Notes: generated from the letters alone by a model not told the origin. A stretch of 64,000 nt of DNA from CAZUDI01 sp964618975 (GCA_964618975.1 CAZUDI010000002.1:124001-188000); one strand, 5' to 3'. Counted from the first letter of the stretch, positions 51,309 to 59,670 are shown. A program made the numbers and translations.

Positions 51309-51797
51309 TCAGGGCCTCCTGCGCGAGATCAGCCAGTAGGTAACCCCCAGGCTCATCACCACCGCCGCTGTGGCGAAGATGTAATCCGCGGTGAGCACGG
51401 AGAAATCGAGGATAATCACCTTCCGGGCAATGGCCATCAGCGCGGTCGCGATGACCAGTTGCACCGGAAAGGCCTTCTCGGACAGATACATCGTGATATT
51501 CACGAATATCTCGATGGCGATCAGCACGGCCAGGAAGGCCCCGAAGGTGGCCAGAATATCATTGATGCTCAGCAGCATGAAGGGGGGGGCCAGCAGGCGC
51601 TGGTACAGGACATAGATGACGTCGCCGATCCCCCAGATGATCACCAGCACCATGAGGATGGCCAGAAATCTCAGGGAAAGCCTGATGATACTGTGCAGGG
51701 ATCGCACAACGGGATCCCGGTGTGCGCTATACAGATCGTGACCCGGGTCATGGCAGTAATCCTTCCTGGTCTCTTCGGACTTCCTGTCTTCGGGCAT
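51309..51797 (-). CDS. PsiE-family membrane protein
   Basis: A 162-residue inner-membrane protein with four helices, matching the phosphate-starvation-inducible PsiE family: FLAILMVLVIIWGIGDVIY, ILATFGAFLAVLIAIEIFVNI, LVIATALMAIARKVIILD and IFATAAVVMSLGVTYWL, read in parts. The RKVIILD segment is characteristic. Its biochemical function is unknown. The N-terminal 30 residues are hydrophilic. Confidence 0.75.
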   Translation of the reverse strand: MPEDRKSEETRKDYCHDPGHDLYSAHRDPVVRSLHSIIRLSLRFLAILMVLVIIWGIGDVIYVLYQRLLAPPFMLLSINDILATFGAFLAVLIAIEIFVNITMYLSEKAFPVQLVIATALMAIARKVIILDFSVLTADYIFATAAVVMSLGVTYWLISRRRP

Positions 51798-51996
51798 TCA
51801 CACCCCTCCTGGACATGGAGCATATTACTATAAAAAACCGGTAGGAATCCACACTTCTCTTGGCACCCGGAGGAGTGCCCGGGGGGCACCCTGCCCGGGT
51901 CCCCCAGGCCTTTAGGATCTCTGACGGACATAAAGGCCGGTCGCAGGTTCGAAGGGGCCACTGGGGGGTTGCGTCATTGTAGACGACTGGTCTATT

Positions 51997-52599
51997 ATGG
52001 GGCCTATGGGAAGCCGTGATACGCGGAAGGCCATCATCCTGGCCGGGAGCCGGCTCATTCACGAGAAGGGCTACCACCACACCGGGCTGCAGGAGATCCT
52101 GCGGGAGGCGGGCGTGCCCAAGGGATCCTTCTACTTCTACTTCAAGAGCAAAGAGGATTTCGGTCTCCAGGTGATCGAGGCCTATGCCGGCTTCATCCTG
52201 CACACGGCCAGCGCGATGCTCGGCGCAGAGGGCGTGCCCCCGCTCACCCGGCTGGAGCGCTTCTTCGACTTCTTCCAGCAGCACTTCGAGCGCCAGGGTC
52301 TGCGCTGCGGCTGCCCCATCGGCAACCTCGTGCAGGAGATGAGCGATCAAAACGAGGCCTTCCGCCTCAAGCTCGCATCCCTCCATGACGCGATCTGCGG
52401 CCTGCTGGAGCGCTGCCTTATCGAGGCGCAGACGGAAGGCGAGATCCCGGGCGGCCTCGACGCCCGCGAGACCGCCGAGTTCATCTTCGACGGCTGGGAG
52501 GGGGCCGTCATGCACATGAAACTAGCCCGCAGCGCAGAGCCGCTTGCCACGTTCAGGAAGATTCTCTTCGGCAGCGTGCTGAACGGCCCGGATGCCTGA
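51997..52599 (+). CDS. TetR/AcrR-family regulator
   Basis: A 200-residue regulator. HTH RLIHEKGYHHTGLQEILREAGVPKGSFYFYFKSKEDF (blocks) at about residues 18-55. The C-terminal domain, with GCPIGNLVQEMSDQNEAFR, is of the AcuR/TetR_C_33 type, which often senses unsaturated or small electrophilic compounds through this GCPIGNL Cys. It lies 80 bases before the molybdopterin oxidoreductase gene in the same direction and probably controls it. Confidence 0.85.
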   Translation: MGPMGSRDTRKAIILAGSRLIHEKGYHHTGLQEILREAGVPKGSFYFYFKSKEDFGLQVIEAYAGFILHTASAMLGAEGVPPLTRLERFFDFFQQHFERQGLRCGCPIGNLVQEMSDQNEAFRLKLASLHDAICGLLERCLIEAQTEGEIPGGLDARETAEFIFDGWEGAVMHMKLARSAEPLATFRKILFGSVLNGPDA

Positions 52600-52679
52600 T
52601 TGGGAAAGCACGGCACTGACTATACTGAATGACAGCGCCGGGATTGATCCCCCGGCGCCTTGAAAGAGGGAGGCTTACC

Positions 52680-54917
52680 ATGGGAGTGTGGCACAAGACC
52701 GGCTGCGTGCTCTGCGCGCAGAACTGCGGGCTCGAGGTCCTGGTGGAGGACAACCGCATCACAAAGGTCAAAGGCGATAGAGACAACCCCCGCAGCCGGG
52801 GCTATGTCTGCCGCAAGGGGATGCACGTCGCCTGGCACCAGCACCACGCGCAGCGCCTGACCCACCCGCTCAAGCGCATTGACGGACGCTTCGAGCGGAT
52901 CTCCTGGGAGCAGGCCCTGAGCGAGATCGCCGAGCGGCTGCGGTCAATCACGGCTACGCACGGCCCCCGTTCGTTCGCCTACATGGGCGGGGGCGGCCAG
53001 GGCTGCCACTTCGAGGCCGCCTTCGGCGTGCGCCTGATGCGCGCGCTGGGCTCGCGCTACCACTACAGCGCGCTGGGCCAGGAGCTGACGGGCATCTTCT
53101 GGGCCCACGGCCGCGCCACGGGCCGGCAGTACCTCTACACCATCCCGGACGAGAATAACACCGACATGCTGCTGGCCGTGGGCTGGAACGGCATGCAGTC
53201 GCACCAGATGCCGCGGGCCCCGCTGGTGCTCAAGGGGATCGCCCAAGACCCCGAAAAGCTCCTGGTGGTCATCGACCCGCGCAAGTCGGAGACCGCGGCC
53301 ATCGCCGACATCCACCTGCCGCTCAGGCCCGGCACCGATGCCCTGCTCGCCCGCGCCATGATCGCCATCATCCTGCAGGAGGGCTGGCACGACCGGGAGT
53401 ACATCGCGGCGCACGTAAGCGGCTTTGCCGAGATCGCGCCCTGGTTCAGGGGCTTCGACGCCCGCGAGGCGATCCGGGTCTGCGGCCTGGACTACGAGGA
53501 GGTAAGACGCCTCTGCCGCGAGCTGGGCCAGCGCCGCTGGTGCCTGCATACCGACCTGGGCGTGTACATGAACCGCCACTCCACGGCAACGACCTACCTG
53601 TACGTGGTCCTCCTGGCCATCTGCGGGCGTCTCTTAGTGCCGGGCGGCAACGTCATCCCCGGCCACCTCATGCCCATCGGGGCCCACACCGACGAGCGCG
53701 ACCCCAAGACCTGGCGCACGGTGACCACCGGCTTCCCGGCCCTGATGGGCGTGTTCCCGCCCAACGTGATGCCCGAGGAGATCCTGAGCGACCACCCCGA
53801 ACGGCTGCGGGCGGTGCTGTGCTGCGGGTCGAACCCCCTGCGCTCGTACGCCGACACCGCGGCCTATGAGGAGGCCTGCGGCAGGCTCGAGTTGCTGGTG
53901 ACCTGCGAGCTGGCCTTCACCGAGACGGCCGCCCTCTCGCACTACGTGCTGCCGGCGCGCTCCGGGTACGAGTCGTGGGACGGCACCTTCTTTGCCTTCA
54001 CCTTCCCGGAGGTCTACTTCCAGATGCGCCGCCCCATCGTGGAGCCTTCTGGCGAGCCGCTCGAGGTCTCTCAGATCATCACGGGGATCGCCGCCAAGCT
54101 GGGGCTCATCCCGCCCATCCCGGAGGCGCTCTCCCGGGCCGCCGGGCAGGACCGCCTGACCTTCGGGGCAGAGCTGATGAACTTCGCCGGGAAGACGCCT
54201 CAGGCCCTGGCCAACCTGCCCTTCGTCCTGGCCCGGACCCTGGGGGAAGAGCTGGGGTCGGCCAACCTGGCCGCGCTCTGGGGCATGCTGCAGGTGTTGC
54301 CCCCAGACTTCCGCAGCGAGGCCGAGCGCGCCGGGTTCACAGGCGGCCCCACCCTGGGCGAGGAGCTCTTCCAGGCCGTGCTCGACCACCCCGAGGGGCT
54401 CGTCCTGGGGCTGAGCGATAAGGACAACAACTTCGGGAAGCTCCGCACGGAAGACGGGAAGCTGAACATCCACGTGCCCGAGATGGAGGCGTGGATTCAA
54501 AGCATCGATGCGGCCTCCGAGGAAGAGGCCCTCAAGCCGGACAAAGACTTCCCGCTGATCCTCAATGCCGGGCGCCACATGCAGATGAACGCCAACACCC
54601 TCATGCGCGACCCGGCCTGGAACGAGGGGCTGCGGGCCTGCACCCTGGCCATGCACCCGGACGACGCCGAGGACCTGGGCCTTGTGGACGGCCAGACGGT
54701 CAGGGTCGTCACCGCCGCCGGGCAGGCCCGGATCGAGCTGGAAATCAGCGCGGCGGCGCGCGCGGGCCAGGTGCTCATCCCGCACGGCTTCGGCCTGGTG
54801 TACCAGGGGGAAACCTCCGGGGTCAACGTCAACCGGCTCACGAAGAACACGCACCGCGACCGCTTCGCCGCCACGCCCCTGCACCGCTATGTGCCCTGCC
54901 GCGTGGAACCGCTGTGA
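52680..54917 (+). CDS. Molybdopterin-dependent oxidoreductase
   Basis: A 745-residue bis-MGD enzyme of the DMSO-reductase superfamily. It has the N-terminal 4Fe-4S site C-VLC-AQNC ... GYVCRKG, CKG-type linkage to the bis-MGD binding core (VIDPRKSETAAIADIHLPLRPGTDALL as blocks), SNPLRSYADT and a C-terminal molydopterin-dinucleotide domain with GRHMQMNANTLMRDPAWNEG. There is no Tat signal, so it is cytoplasmic. The usual Mo-ligand loop reads QELTGIFWAHG with no Cys, SeCys or Ser at the expected spot, so the ligand is unclear. No electron-transfer subunits adjoin. Start 52680 follows GGGAGG. Confidence 0.85.
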   Translation: MGVWHKTGCVLCAQNCGLEVLVEDNRITKVKGDRDNPRSRGYVCRKGMHVAWHQHHAQRLTHPLKRIDGRFERISWEQALSEIAERLRSITATHGPRSFAYMGGGGQGCHFEAAFGVRLMRALGSRYHYSALGQELTGIFWAHGRATGRQYLYTIPDENNTDMLLAVGWNGMQSHQMPRAPLVLKGIAQDPEKLLVVIDPRKSETAAIADIHLPLRPGTDALLARAMIAIILQEGWHDREYIAAHVSGFAEIAPWFRGFDAREAIRVCGLDYEEVRRLCRELGQRRWCLHTDLGVYMNRHSTATTYLYVVLLAICGRLLVPGGNVIPGHLMPIGAHTDERDPKTWRTVTTGFPALMGVFPPNVMPEEILSDHPERLRAVLCCGSNPLRSYADTAAYEEACGRLELLVTCELAFTETAALSHYVLPARSGYESWDGTFFAFTFPEVYFQMRRPIVEPSGEPLEVSQIITGIAAKLGLIPPIPEALSRAAGQDRLTFGAELMNFAGKTPQALANLPFVLARTLGEELGSANLAALWGMLQVLPPDFRSEAERAGFTGGPTLGEELFQAVLDHPEGLVLGLSDKDNNFGKLRTEDGKLNIHVPEMEAWIQSIDAASEEEALKPDKDFPLILNAGRHMQMNANTLMRDPAWNEGLRACTLAMHPDDAEDLGLVDGQTVRVVTAAGQARIELEISAAARAGQVLIPHGFGLVYQGETSGVNVNRLTKNTHRDRFAATPLHRYVPCRVEPL

Positions 54918-54992
54918 CTGCACTCATGGACAATTACGGGTGCATGATGGGAAACAGATTGGGATGAAAAAACGCTTCAGCTTTGTTTGACT

Positions 54993-55043
54993 GGGGGAAA
55001 CTTCTTGCAAGAAGTTTCCCCCAGCCCCCTTTCAAGAACATCG
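54993..55043. repeat. R2 hairpin repeat
   Basis: GGGGGAAACTTCTTG is followed directly by its perfect complement (54993-55022), then the tail CAGCCCCCTTTCAAGAACATCG. It lies 75 bases after the oxidoreductase stop and could act as its terminator. Confidence 0.8.
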
Positions 55044-55048
55044 CGTCT

Positions 55049-55080
55049 TAATCAGGGGGATGAACCCCAAAGCCAGCCCA
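55049..55080 (+). repeat. R1 dispersed repeat, left part only
   Basis: TAATCAGGGGGATGAACCCC then AAAGCCAGCCC. The right half is missing; the sequence passes into the transposase remnant. Confidence 0.65.
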
Positions 55081-55320
55081 GGATGAGAAACGCCCCAGTC
55101 AGAGACAGCCTCGCCCACCTTACCCGAGATTCATCATTCGCGCATATCGGCGATGCGCTTCTCCCATAGCAGTGCGCACTGTTCGCGCATTGCCGGGAAC
55201 ACCGATCAGGTGCGTATGACGGGGCATCAGGCAGTAACACCTAACGCCTCCTCCGCATCGACCGCACCCTTCGGACATCAAGTCAGAGAGCACCGCATGT
55301 CCCGAGCATTCTCCCCCGGN
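55075..55320 (-). pseudogene. Remnant of a REP-associated tyrosine transposase (Y1_Tnp)
   Basis: On the minus strand, one frame reads GGGVRCYCLMPRHTHLIGVP then GEAHRRYARMMNLG, the HUH-containing core of RAYT/IS200-like transposases (usual form CLMPNHVHL). The same frame then continues stop-GGRGCL-stop-LGRFSSW, matching GWRGHLWQGRFSS of intact members but with TAA and TGA inside. The N-terminal part is cut by the gap. The 3' side merges with an R1 element. It is clearly inactive. Confidence 0.75.
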
Positions 55321-55330
55321 NNNNNNNNNG
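55321..55330. other. Assembly gap (10 N)
   Basis: Contig join inside the transposase remnant. Its repetitive nature probably caused the break. Confidence 0.95.
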
Positions 55331-55430
55331 CTCAGCTCTACCAATGCCCTTCAAAAATGTTTTGAACATATCAAGCTATTTCAAGCCGTCAGTTATCTCA
55401 GTTTTCAAGCTTGATTTTTCGCGCCGCGCT

Positions 55431-57071
55431 TCAGAAGGCCGCGAGCCGCTCCTGTTTGAGGAAGGCCTTCTGCTGCGCGCGGGTCATGGGCGGCAGCGGC
55501 CAGGGTATGTAGTCCTGCGCGCGCTCCTCGGGGGTGAGCGGGCGGGTCTCGAAGAACCTGTCGCGCTCGTCCAGGGGGCAGTCGATCCAGACCCCCTTCC
55601 GGATCAGGCGCTTGCGCGCGTGCACCTGCTGGAGCGTGCCGATGAGCATGCGCAGAAGCTGCCGGTTCTTCAGGGGCGAAAGCAGGGAATTGCGGAGCCC
55701 GAGTCCGCGGATGATGATCATGGGCGAGTCCTGGGGGCTGGGCATGCAGCCCGGGATGTGATCATCCACGTAAGACCTGAGCCACTGGGAACAACTCCCC
55801 ATGGCGAGTTTGTAGCCGGGAAGCGCCGCGATGGCCGCGGCGTCGTAGGGGATGCCGTCGGCGTCATAATAAAAGCGCCCGCCCCCGATCTCCACCCCGG
55901 CCCCGATGACCAGTACGGCCTCGAAATCCGTGGGCTGGCCCAGGTGGGCGATGGTCTCGAAGATCACGTTGACCGAGGGCACGCACCCGCCCAAGCAGGC
56001 CCGCTCCATCTCGCGCACCGTCTCCGGCGCGATGGGGCCGGGCTCGGCCACCTTTGGAGCCTGATTCTTCATGTGCCCCACGAGCACCCGCACCTGCGGG
56101 AAGCGCTCCCGGAAACGCGCGGTGAAAAGCGAGCGGTCGGCCGGCCGGAAAGGGATACGGGGCTCCTGACCGATCACCCGCACCTGCGGGTCGCCGAAGC
56201 CCAGAGACGTGGCGTGGCGGATCAGCTTGACCTCGTCCGGGTCGTGGCCCATGATGCGCGTGGCCACGCGGTCGGTCTCCACGCTGTTGTCCCCGCTGAC
56301 GATCACCCGGGAGTCCACCGGGTCGATGGGTCCGGGGGTATTGCCCTCGCCGCCTACGATGCCGTCGATGATCACCAGATCGGGCCGGAAGAGGTAGAGC
56401 ATGTCTACCAGCTTCTCGTCGATCAGGTAGTTGTGGTTGCGCTGACGCAGGTTGTAGGGGATGGTGCCCATGGCGTTCTTGAACCCCAGGGTGACCACGG
56501 TAAAGGGGTTGGTCTTGAGCTTGGGCACCGAAATGTAGAAGGCCTGGCCCTCTACGATCTCCGTATAGAGCCGGGGGATATAGATCTCCTGCATCACGCG
56601 CGCCTTCGGCAGGATGTAGCGCTCAACGGGCTGCTCTTCGAGCGGCACGAGCTCGAGGCCCCGGTGTCGCGCCAGGCGGTCCAGGCCCGCGATCTTGAAG
56701 CTCGCCCGCGTGGGCATGCCCCTGCCCGAGGACTCCGCAATGACGATCGGCCCGGCATGGGGCTGGAGGAACTCCACGATGGCGTCCAGCACGCGCGGGT
56801 CCGTGTTGTTGGGGTACTGGTCGCGGATGAAGCCCACCTTGTGCTCCACCATGACCAGGTTGGGCTTGATGATCACCTTTCTGCCCCGCAGCCGGTCCAG
56901 AAACCCGGTGTGACGATCGAGCTCGCTCAGGTTCTGAAAGACGACCCGCCGAATCTCCTGCACATCCGCGCGGGCCGCGTAGGCCGGGGTGCCGTAGGAT
57001 GAAGGCAGACAGACATACTCTTTCTGGAAGTCCATCGCTTCCGCCCGTGAGACGACCACGTAACTGCTCAT
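55431..57071 (-). CDS. DUF362 domain-containing protein
   Basis: A 546-residue protein with the DUF362 core at about residues 60-290: RKVIIKPNLVM, PIVIAESSGRG, ISVPKLKTNPFTVVTLGFKNAMGTIP and PDLVIIDGIVGGEGNTPGP. The family is found next to iron-sulfur and corrinoid systems in anaerobes; its reaction is unknown. A Cys-containing region in the second half (ACLGGCVPS, GSCSQWL) may bind a cluster. There is no ferredoxin domain, unlike many DUF362 proteins. The true start might be the later Met in MDFQKEY (about 13 residues in). Confidence 0.8.
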   Translation of the reverse strand: MSSYVVVSRAEAMDFQKEYVCLPSSYGTPAYAARADVQEIRRVVFQNLSELDRHTGFLDRLRGRKVIIKPNLVMVEHKVGFIRDQYPNNTDPRVLDAIVEFLQPHAGPIVIAESSGRGMPTRASFKIAGLDRLARHRGLELVPLEEQPVERYILPKARVMQEIYIPRLYTEIVEGQAFYISVPKLKTNPFTVVTLGFKNAMGTIPYNLRQRNHNYLIDEKLVDMLYLFRPDLVIIDGIVGGEGNTPGPIDPVDSRVIVSGDNSVETDRVATRIMGHDPDEVKLIRHATSLGFGDPQVRVIGQEPRIPFRPADRSLFTARFRERFPQVRVLVGHMKNQAPKVAEPGPIAPETVREMERACLGGCVPSVNVIFETIAHLGQPTDFEAVLVIGAGVEIGGGRFYYDADGIPYDAAAIAALPGYKLAMGSCSQWLRSYVDDHIPGCMPSPQDSPMIIIRGLGLRNSLLSPLKNRQLLRMLIGTLQQVHARKRLIRKGVWIDCPLDERDRFFETRPLTPEERAQDYIPWPLPPMTRAQQKAFLKQERLAAF

Positions 57072-57218
57072 GCATTCACCCCCCCATTAAGATGCCGGCA
57101 AGATACGCCCGGCCTGCCGCGGCGTAGCGCCGACACGCAGCATTGGCTTCACCCCGGCGTCTGAAATCATAGCAGCAACCCCTGACCCATGCAACCGACA
57201 CGGGATCCCCCCCTGAGG

Positions 57219-57262
57219 TTGACAATATTTTATATTTATAGTTGACAATAGGTTGACGATAA
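57219..57262 (+). promoter_or_regulatory. Upstream triple TTGAC-box array
   Basis: TTGACAATA at 57219, TTGACAATA at 57242 and TTGACGATAA at 57253 (steps 23 and 11). The 57242 box followed by TATCAT (57264-57269) gives a promoter that would start almost at the ATG (57276). No ribosome-binding site is seen, so the mRNA may be leaderless. Confidence 0.6.
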
Positions 57263-57275
57263 CTATCATATCCTC

Positions 57276-58298
57276 ATGGTCACAAAAGACAGCATCCACC
57301 AGTATATCGTCAAAAACAAGTCTGCCAGCGGCCGCGAACTGGCGGAATATTTCGGGATCACGAAACAGGCCGTCAACAAACACATCAAGGCCCTGGTCCA
57401 GGAACAGAAGATCGTCAAGCGCGGTGTTACCAGGGGGGCCACCTACCTCCCCGCAGGCGCAACGTTGTCTGCGCCCGTCCTGCCGGCGGTCAGCGAGACC
57501 CTCATGCTCGAGGGCCTGGAAGAGCACGCGGTGTTCAGCGACATCGCCCTGCGCACCAACCTCAAAACCCTGGTGACCGAACAGGCCTTGCGCATCCTCC
57601 GCTATGCCTTTACCGAAATGCTGAACAACGCCATCGAGCATTCCTGCTCCAGGGCCTGCGCACTCGAGTTCACTGTCGACCCGTACGATGTCAGGTTCGT
57701 CATCAGGGATCATGGCATCGGCATCTTTCATTCGATCAGTTCGCGGTTCTCTCTCAGGGATGAACACGAGGCCCTGGGGGAACTCCTCAAGGGCAAGAAG
57801 ACCACCATGAGCGAGCGCCACTCGGGAGAGGGCGTCTTCTTCTCATCCAAATCCGCCGACACGGCGGCCTTTCGATCTCATACCATCAGCCTGGTTTTTG
57901 ATAATCTCAAAAAGGATGTGCTTGTCGAGCAGAAGAGGTTTATGAGAGGGACCGAGGTGCGCTTCAGCATCAGCCGAAACTCCCGACGTGACCTGTCGAA
58001 AATCTTCTCGGAATACTCCCCGGAAGAATATGACTACCGCTTCGAAAGGACCCGGGTCATGGTAAGGCTCCTGGCGGGAGACTATGTCTCGCGCTCGGAG
58101 GCCAGACGCCTGCTCTCCGGTCTGGAAAAATTCAAAGACATTGTCCTTGATTTCACCAGGGTCTCCTCCATCGGCCAGGGATTTGCAGACGAGATATTCA
58201 GGGTCTTCCAGAAAGAGCACCCTGAAATCCGGATCATGCCTGAGAATCTGAAGCCGGTCCTCCAGCAGATGATCCGGCATGTGGTTGACAATAATTAA
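57276..58298 (+). CDS. HTH + GHKL ATPase + STAS-like (DUF4325) regulator
   Basis: A 340-residue three-domain protein. Residues 1-55: winged HTH (HQYIVKNKSASGRELAEYFGITKQAVNKHIK in parts). Residues about 95-235: histidine-kinase-like ATPase with N-box EMLNNAIEHS and G1 RDHGIGIF, plus GEGVFFSS. Residues about 255-340: DUF4325/STAS-like with VLDFTRVSSIGQGFADEIFRVF. There is no dimerisation/phospho-His region, so it is not a classical kinase; anti-sigma-type switching is more likely. The gene is bracketed by two copies of the triple TTGAC array, and the downstream one overlaps its last codons. Confidence 0.85.
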   Translation: MVTKDSIHQYIVKNKSASGRELAEYFGITKQAVNKHIKALVQEQKIVKRGVTRGATYLPAGATLSAPVLPAVSETLMLEGLEEHAVFSDIALRTNLKTLVTEQALRILRYAFTEMLNNAIEHSCSRACALEFTVDPYDVRFVIRDHGIGIFHSISSRFSLRDEHEALGELLKGKKTTMSERHSGEGVFFSSKSADTAAFRSHTISLVFDNLKKDVLVEQKRFMRGTEVRFSISRNSRRDLSKIFSEYSPEEYDYRFERTRVMVRLLAGDYVSRSEARRLLSGLEKFKDIVLDFTRVSSIGQGFADEIFRVFQKEHPEIRIMPENLKPVLQQMIRHVVDNN

Positions 58299-58328
58299 TT
58301 GTATCAGGTTGACAATGAATTGACGATA
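58285..58328 (+). repeat. Downstream triple TTGAC-box array
   Basis: TTGACAATAA at 58285, TTGACAATGA at 58309 and TTGACGATAC at 58320 (steps 24 and 11), the same order and variant third box as the upstream array. The first box overlaps the codons V-D-N-N-stop of the gene. Confidence 0.7.
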
Positions 58329-58338
58329 CGCCTCCGGT

Positions 58339-58983
58339 TCAGCCCCCGCCGGGGGCGTCTTTACGGCTGAGCCAGGGCCGCTTGTCCGGTCCGAGATATT
58401 TGGAGGTCTCGCGCACGATCCACTCGAAGGGCAGGTCGGCGTAGGCCCCGAACTTTTCGACATACTCGATGTAGGGTGCGCCCTTCAGGTCACAGGGCGG
58501 CAGCACGGCGTCGCCCTCCCCCGTCCACTCCACCACCGGCACCCCGAGGCGTGCGCACAACCCCCGGTCGAAGGTCGCCGCCACGCTCACCCAGCGCCCG
58601 TCCAGGTGGAACTGGGTGTAGCCGTGGCGCGGGAAGACATTCGAGCCCCGCTGCCGCATAAGTGCTTCGGGCACCTTGTGGTTGCGGATGGAGGCAAAGG
58701 CCAGGCGCGCGGGGATGCCCGATGCGCGCCCCAGGGCGGCCAGCAGCACGGCCTTCTGCACACAGTAGCCCTTGCCCCAGGCCAGCACACGCGAGGCGGT
58801 GAAGTCCTCCCTGAAGACCGAGATCATGTAGAGGCTGTAGGGGACAGCGTCGCGCACGTGCAGGAACATTCCCCGGGCCCGCTCGACCGGTGTGGCGCTC
58901 GGAGAGCACAGCTCTTGAGCAAGCGCCACGATCCGGGGGTGGTCGCTGTCAATGGTGGCCGTCGGTGCCAGGTACTCCTCCAT
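58339..58983 (-). CDS. Transglutaminase-like cysteine protease-fold protein
   Basis: A 214-residue cytoplasmic protein of the transglutaminase-like superfamily. The triad is Cys in GKGYCVQKAVLLAALGR, His in HGYTQFHLDGRW and Asp in ATFDRG. The alternating pattern matches the short stand-alone group often annotated as transglutaminase domain protein. There is no signal peptide. It converges with the HTH-ATPase gene 40 bases away. Substrate unknown. A good ribosome-binding site, GGGAGG, lies 6 bases before the start. Confidence 0.82.
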   Translation of the reverse strand: MEEYLAPTATIDSDHPRIVALAQELCSPSATPVERARGMFLHVRDAVPYSLYMISVFREDFTASRVLAWGKGYCVQKAVLLAALGRASGIPARLAFASIRNHKVPEALMRQRGSNVFPRHGYTQFHLDGRWVSVAATFDRGLCARLGVPVVEWTGEGDAVLPPCDLKGAPYIEYVEKFGAYADLPFEWIVRETSKYLGPDKRPWLSRKDAPGGG

Positions 58984-59100
58984 GCTTGCCTCCCTGGAGG
59001 GGACTATCGCATGGCAGGGCCACCGAAGGCAAGCCCCTGCGATATCCGCAGCAGGCAGGTACCCCGGAAAACGCCCGCCCCGCTGACGCCGCCGGTGATG

Positions 59101-59158
59101 ATCAGGGGGATGCAGCCCGGGCCAGCCCTGCCCCCCGGGGCCCTCGAGTTCCCGACCT
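59101..59158 (+). repeat. R1 dispersed repeat, degenerate
   Basis: ATCAGGGGGATGCAGCCCGGG then GCCAGCCCTGCCCCCC and GAGTTCCCGACC. Only the left block is clear. Confidence 0.5.
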
Positions 59159-59220
59159 CTCGGAGCTGAGGTTCCCCCCCGTGCGGGCCGGGAGCACCGG
59201 CCAGGGAGACCGCGCCCCCT

Positions 59221-59667
59221 TCAGGGGGTCTTCCCGCGGGTGCCGACCTCCGGGTTGTCCTCCCCGAACTGACGCAGCAGCATCTCCGTGATGGCCTCGC
59301 GCTCCAGGCCTTCCCGCGTGCGGGTCTTGATCAGCTGATAGGCGCCAAAGAGCGCCGAAGGACCGATCTCTGAGGCGAAGTGGCCGGCGCCCTGGTTCCA
59401 GACCAAGAGGGTGAAAAGCTCATCGAGCTCGGCCACGCTCACCCCGGCGGCATGGGCCTTGATCAGCTCGCGGGTGGCCTGCCGCAGACGCCCGGCGCCC
59501 ACGGCGTTGGCGAGCGAGAGCAGGTATTTGATCCTGGGCTCGAAGGCCGGGCCCGGGGTGCCCCACACGCGCTTCCAGAAACGGGCGACGATCTGTGAAA
59601 GCTCTGCATCGATCTGCTTGAAACCTGTCAGGGCCGTGGGCCTGAGAGGCGGGCTGTCTCTTTCCAT
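59221..59667 (-). CDS. Carboxymuconolactone decarboxylase/AhpD-like protein
   Basis: A 148-residue all-helical protein with the AhpD-fold pattern: FKQIDAELSQIVARFWKRVWGTPG, EPRIKYLLSLANAVGAGR, LIKAHAAGVSVAELDEL and GPSALFGAYQLIKTR (parts). The CxxC of active AhpD peroxidase is absent, so a peroxidase role is unlikely. It starts 3 bases after the YgbA-like gene on the same strand; AGGAGGATAGCC precedes the ATG. By position it belongs to the nitrosative-stress group. Confidence 0.7.
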   Translation of the reverse strand: MERDSPPLRPTALTGFKQIDAELSQIVARFWKRVWGTPGPAFEPRIKYLLSLANAVGAGRLRQATRELIKAHAAGVSVAELDELFTLLVWNQGAGHFASEIGPSALFGAYQLIKTRTREGLEREAITEMLLRQFGEDNPEVGTRGKTP

Positions 59668-59670
59668 CGG

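Larger units (their letters stand above)
54918..55430. other. Intergenic region with R2, R1 and a dead transposase gene
   Basis: It holds R2 (54993-55043), a partial R1 (55049-55080), the RAYT remnant (55075-55320) and a 10-N gap (55321-55330). The last 100 bases carry nothing further. Confidence 0.6.

Noticed and set aside
55331..55354. GGTAGAGC-like tRNA D-arm on the minus strand next to the second gap
   Set aside because: The 5' half of the D-stem cannot pair and no anticodon or T-arm is present on the far side.
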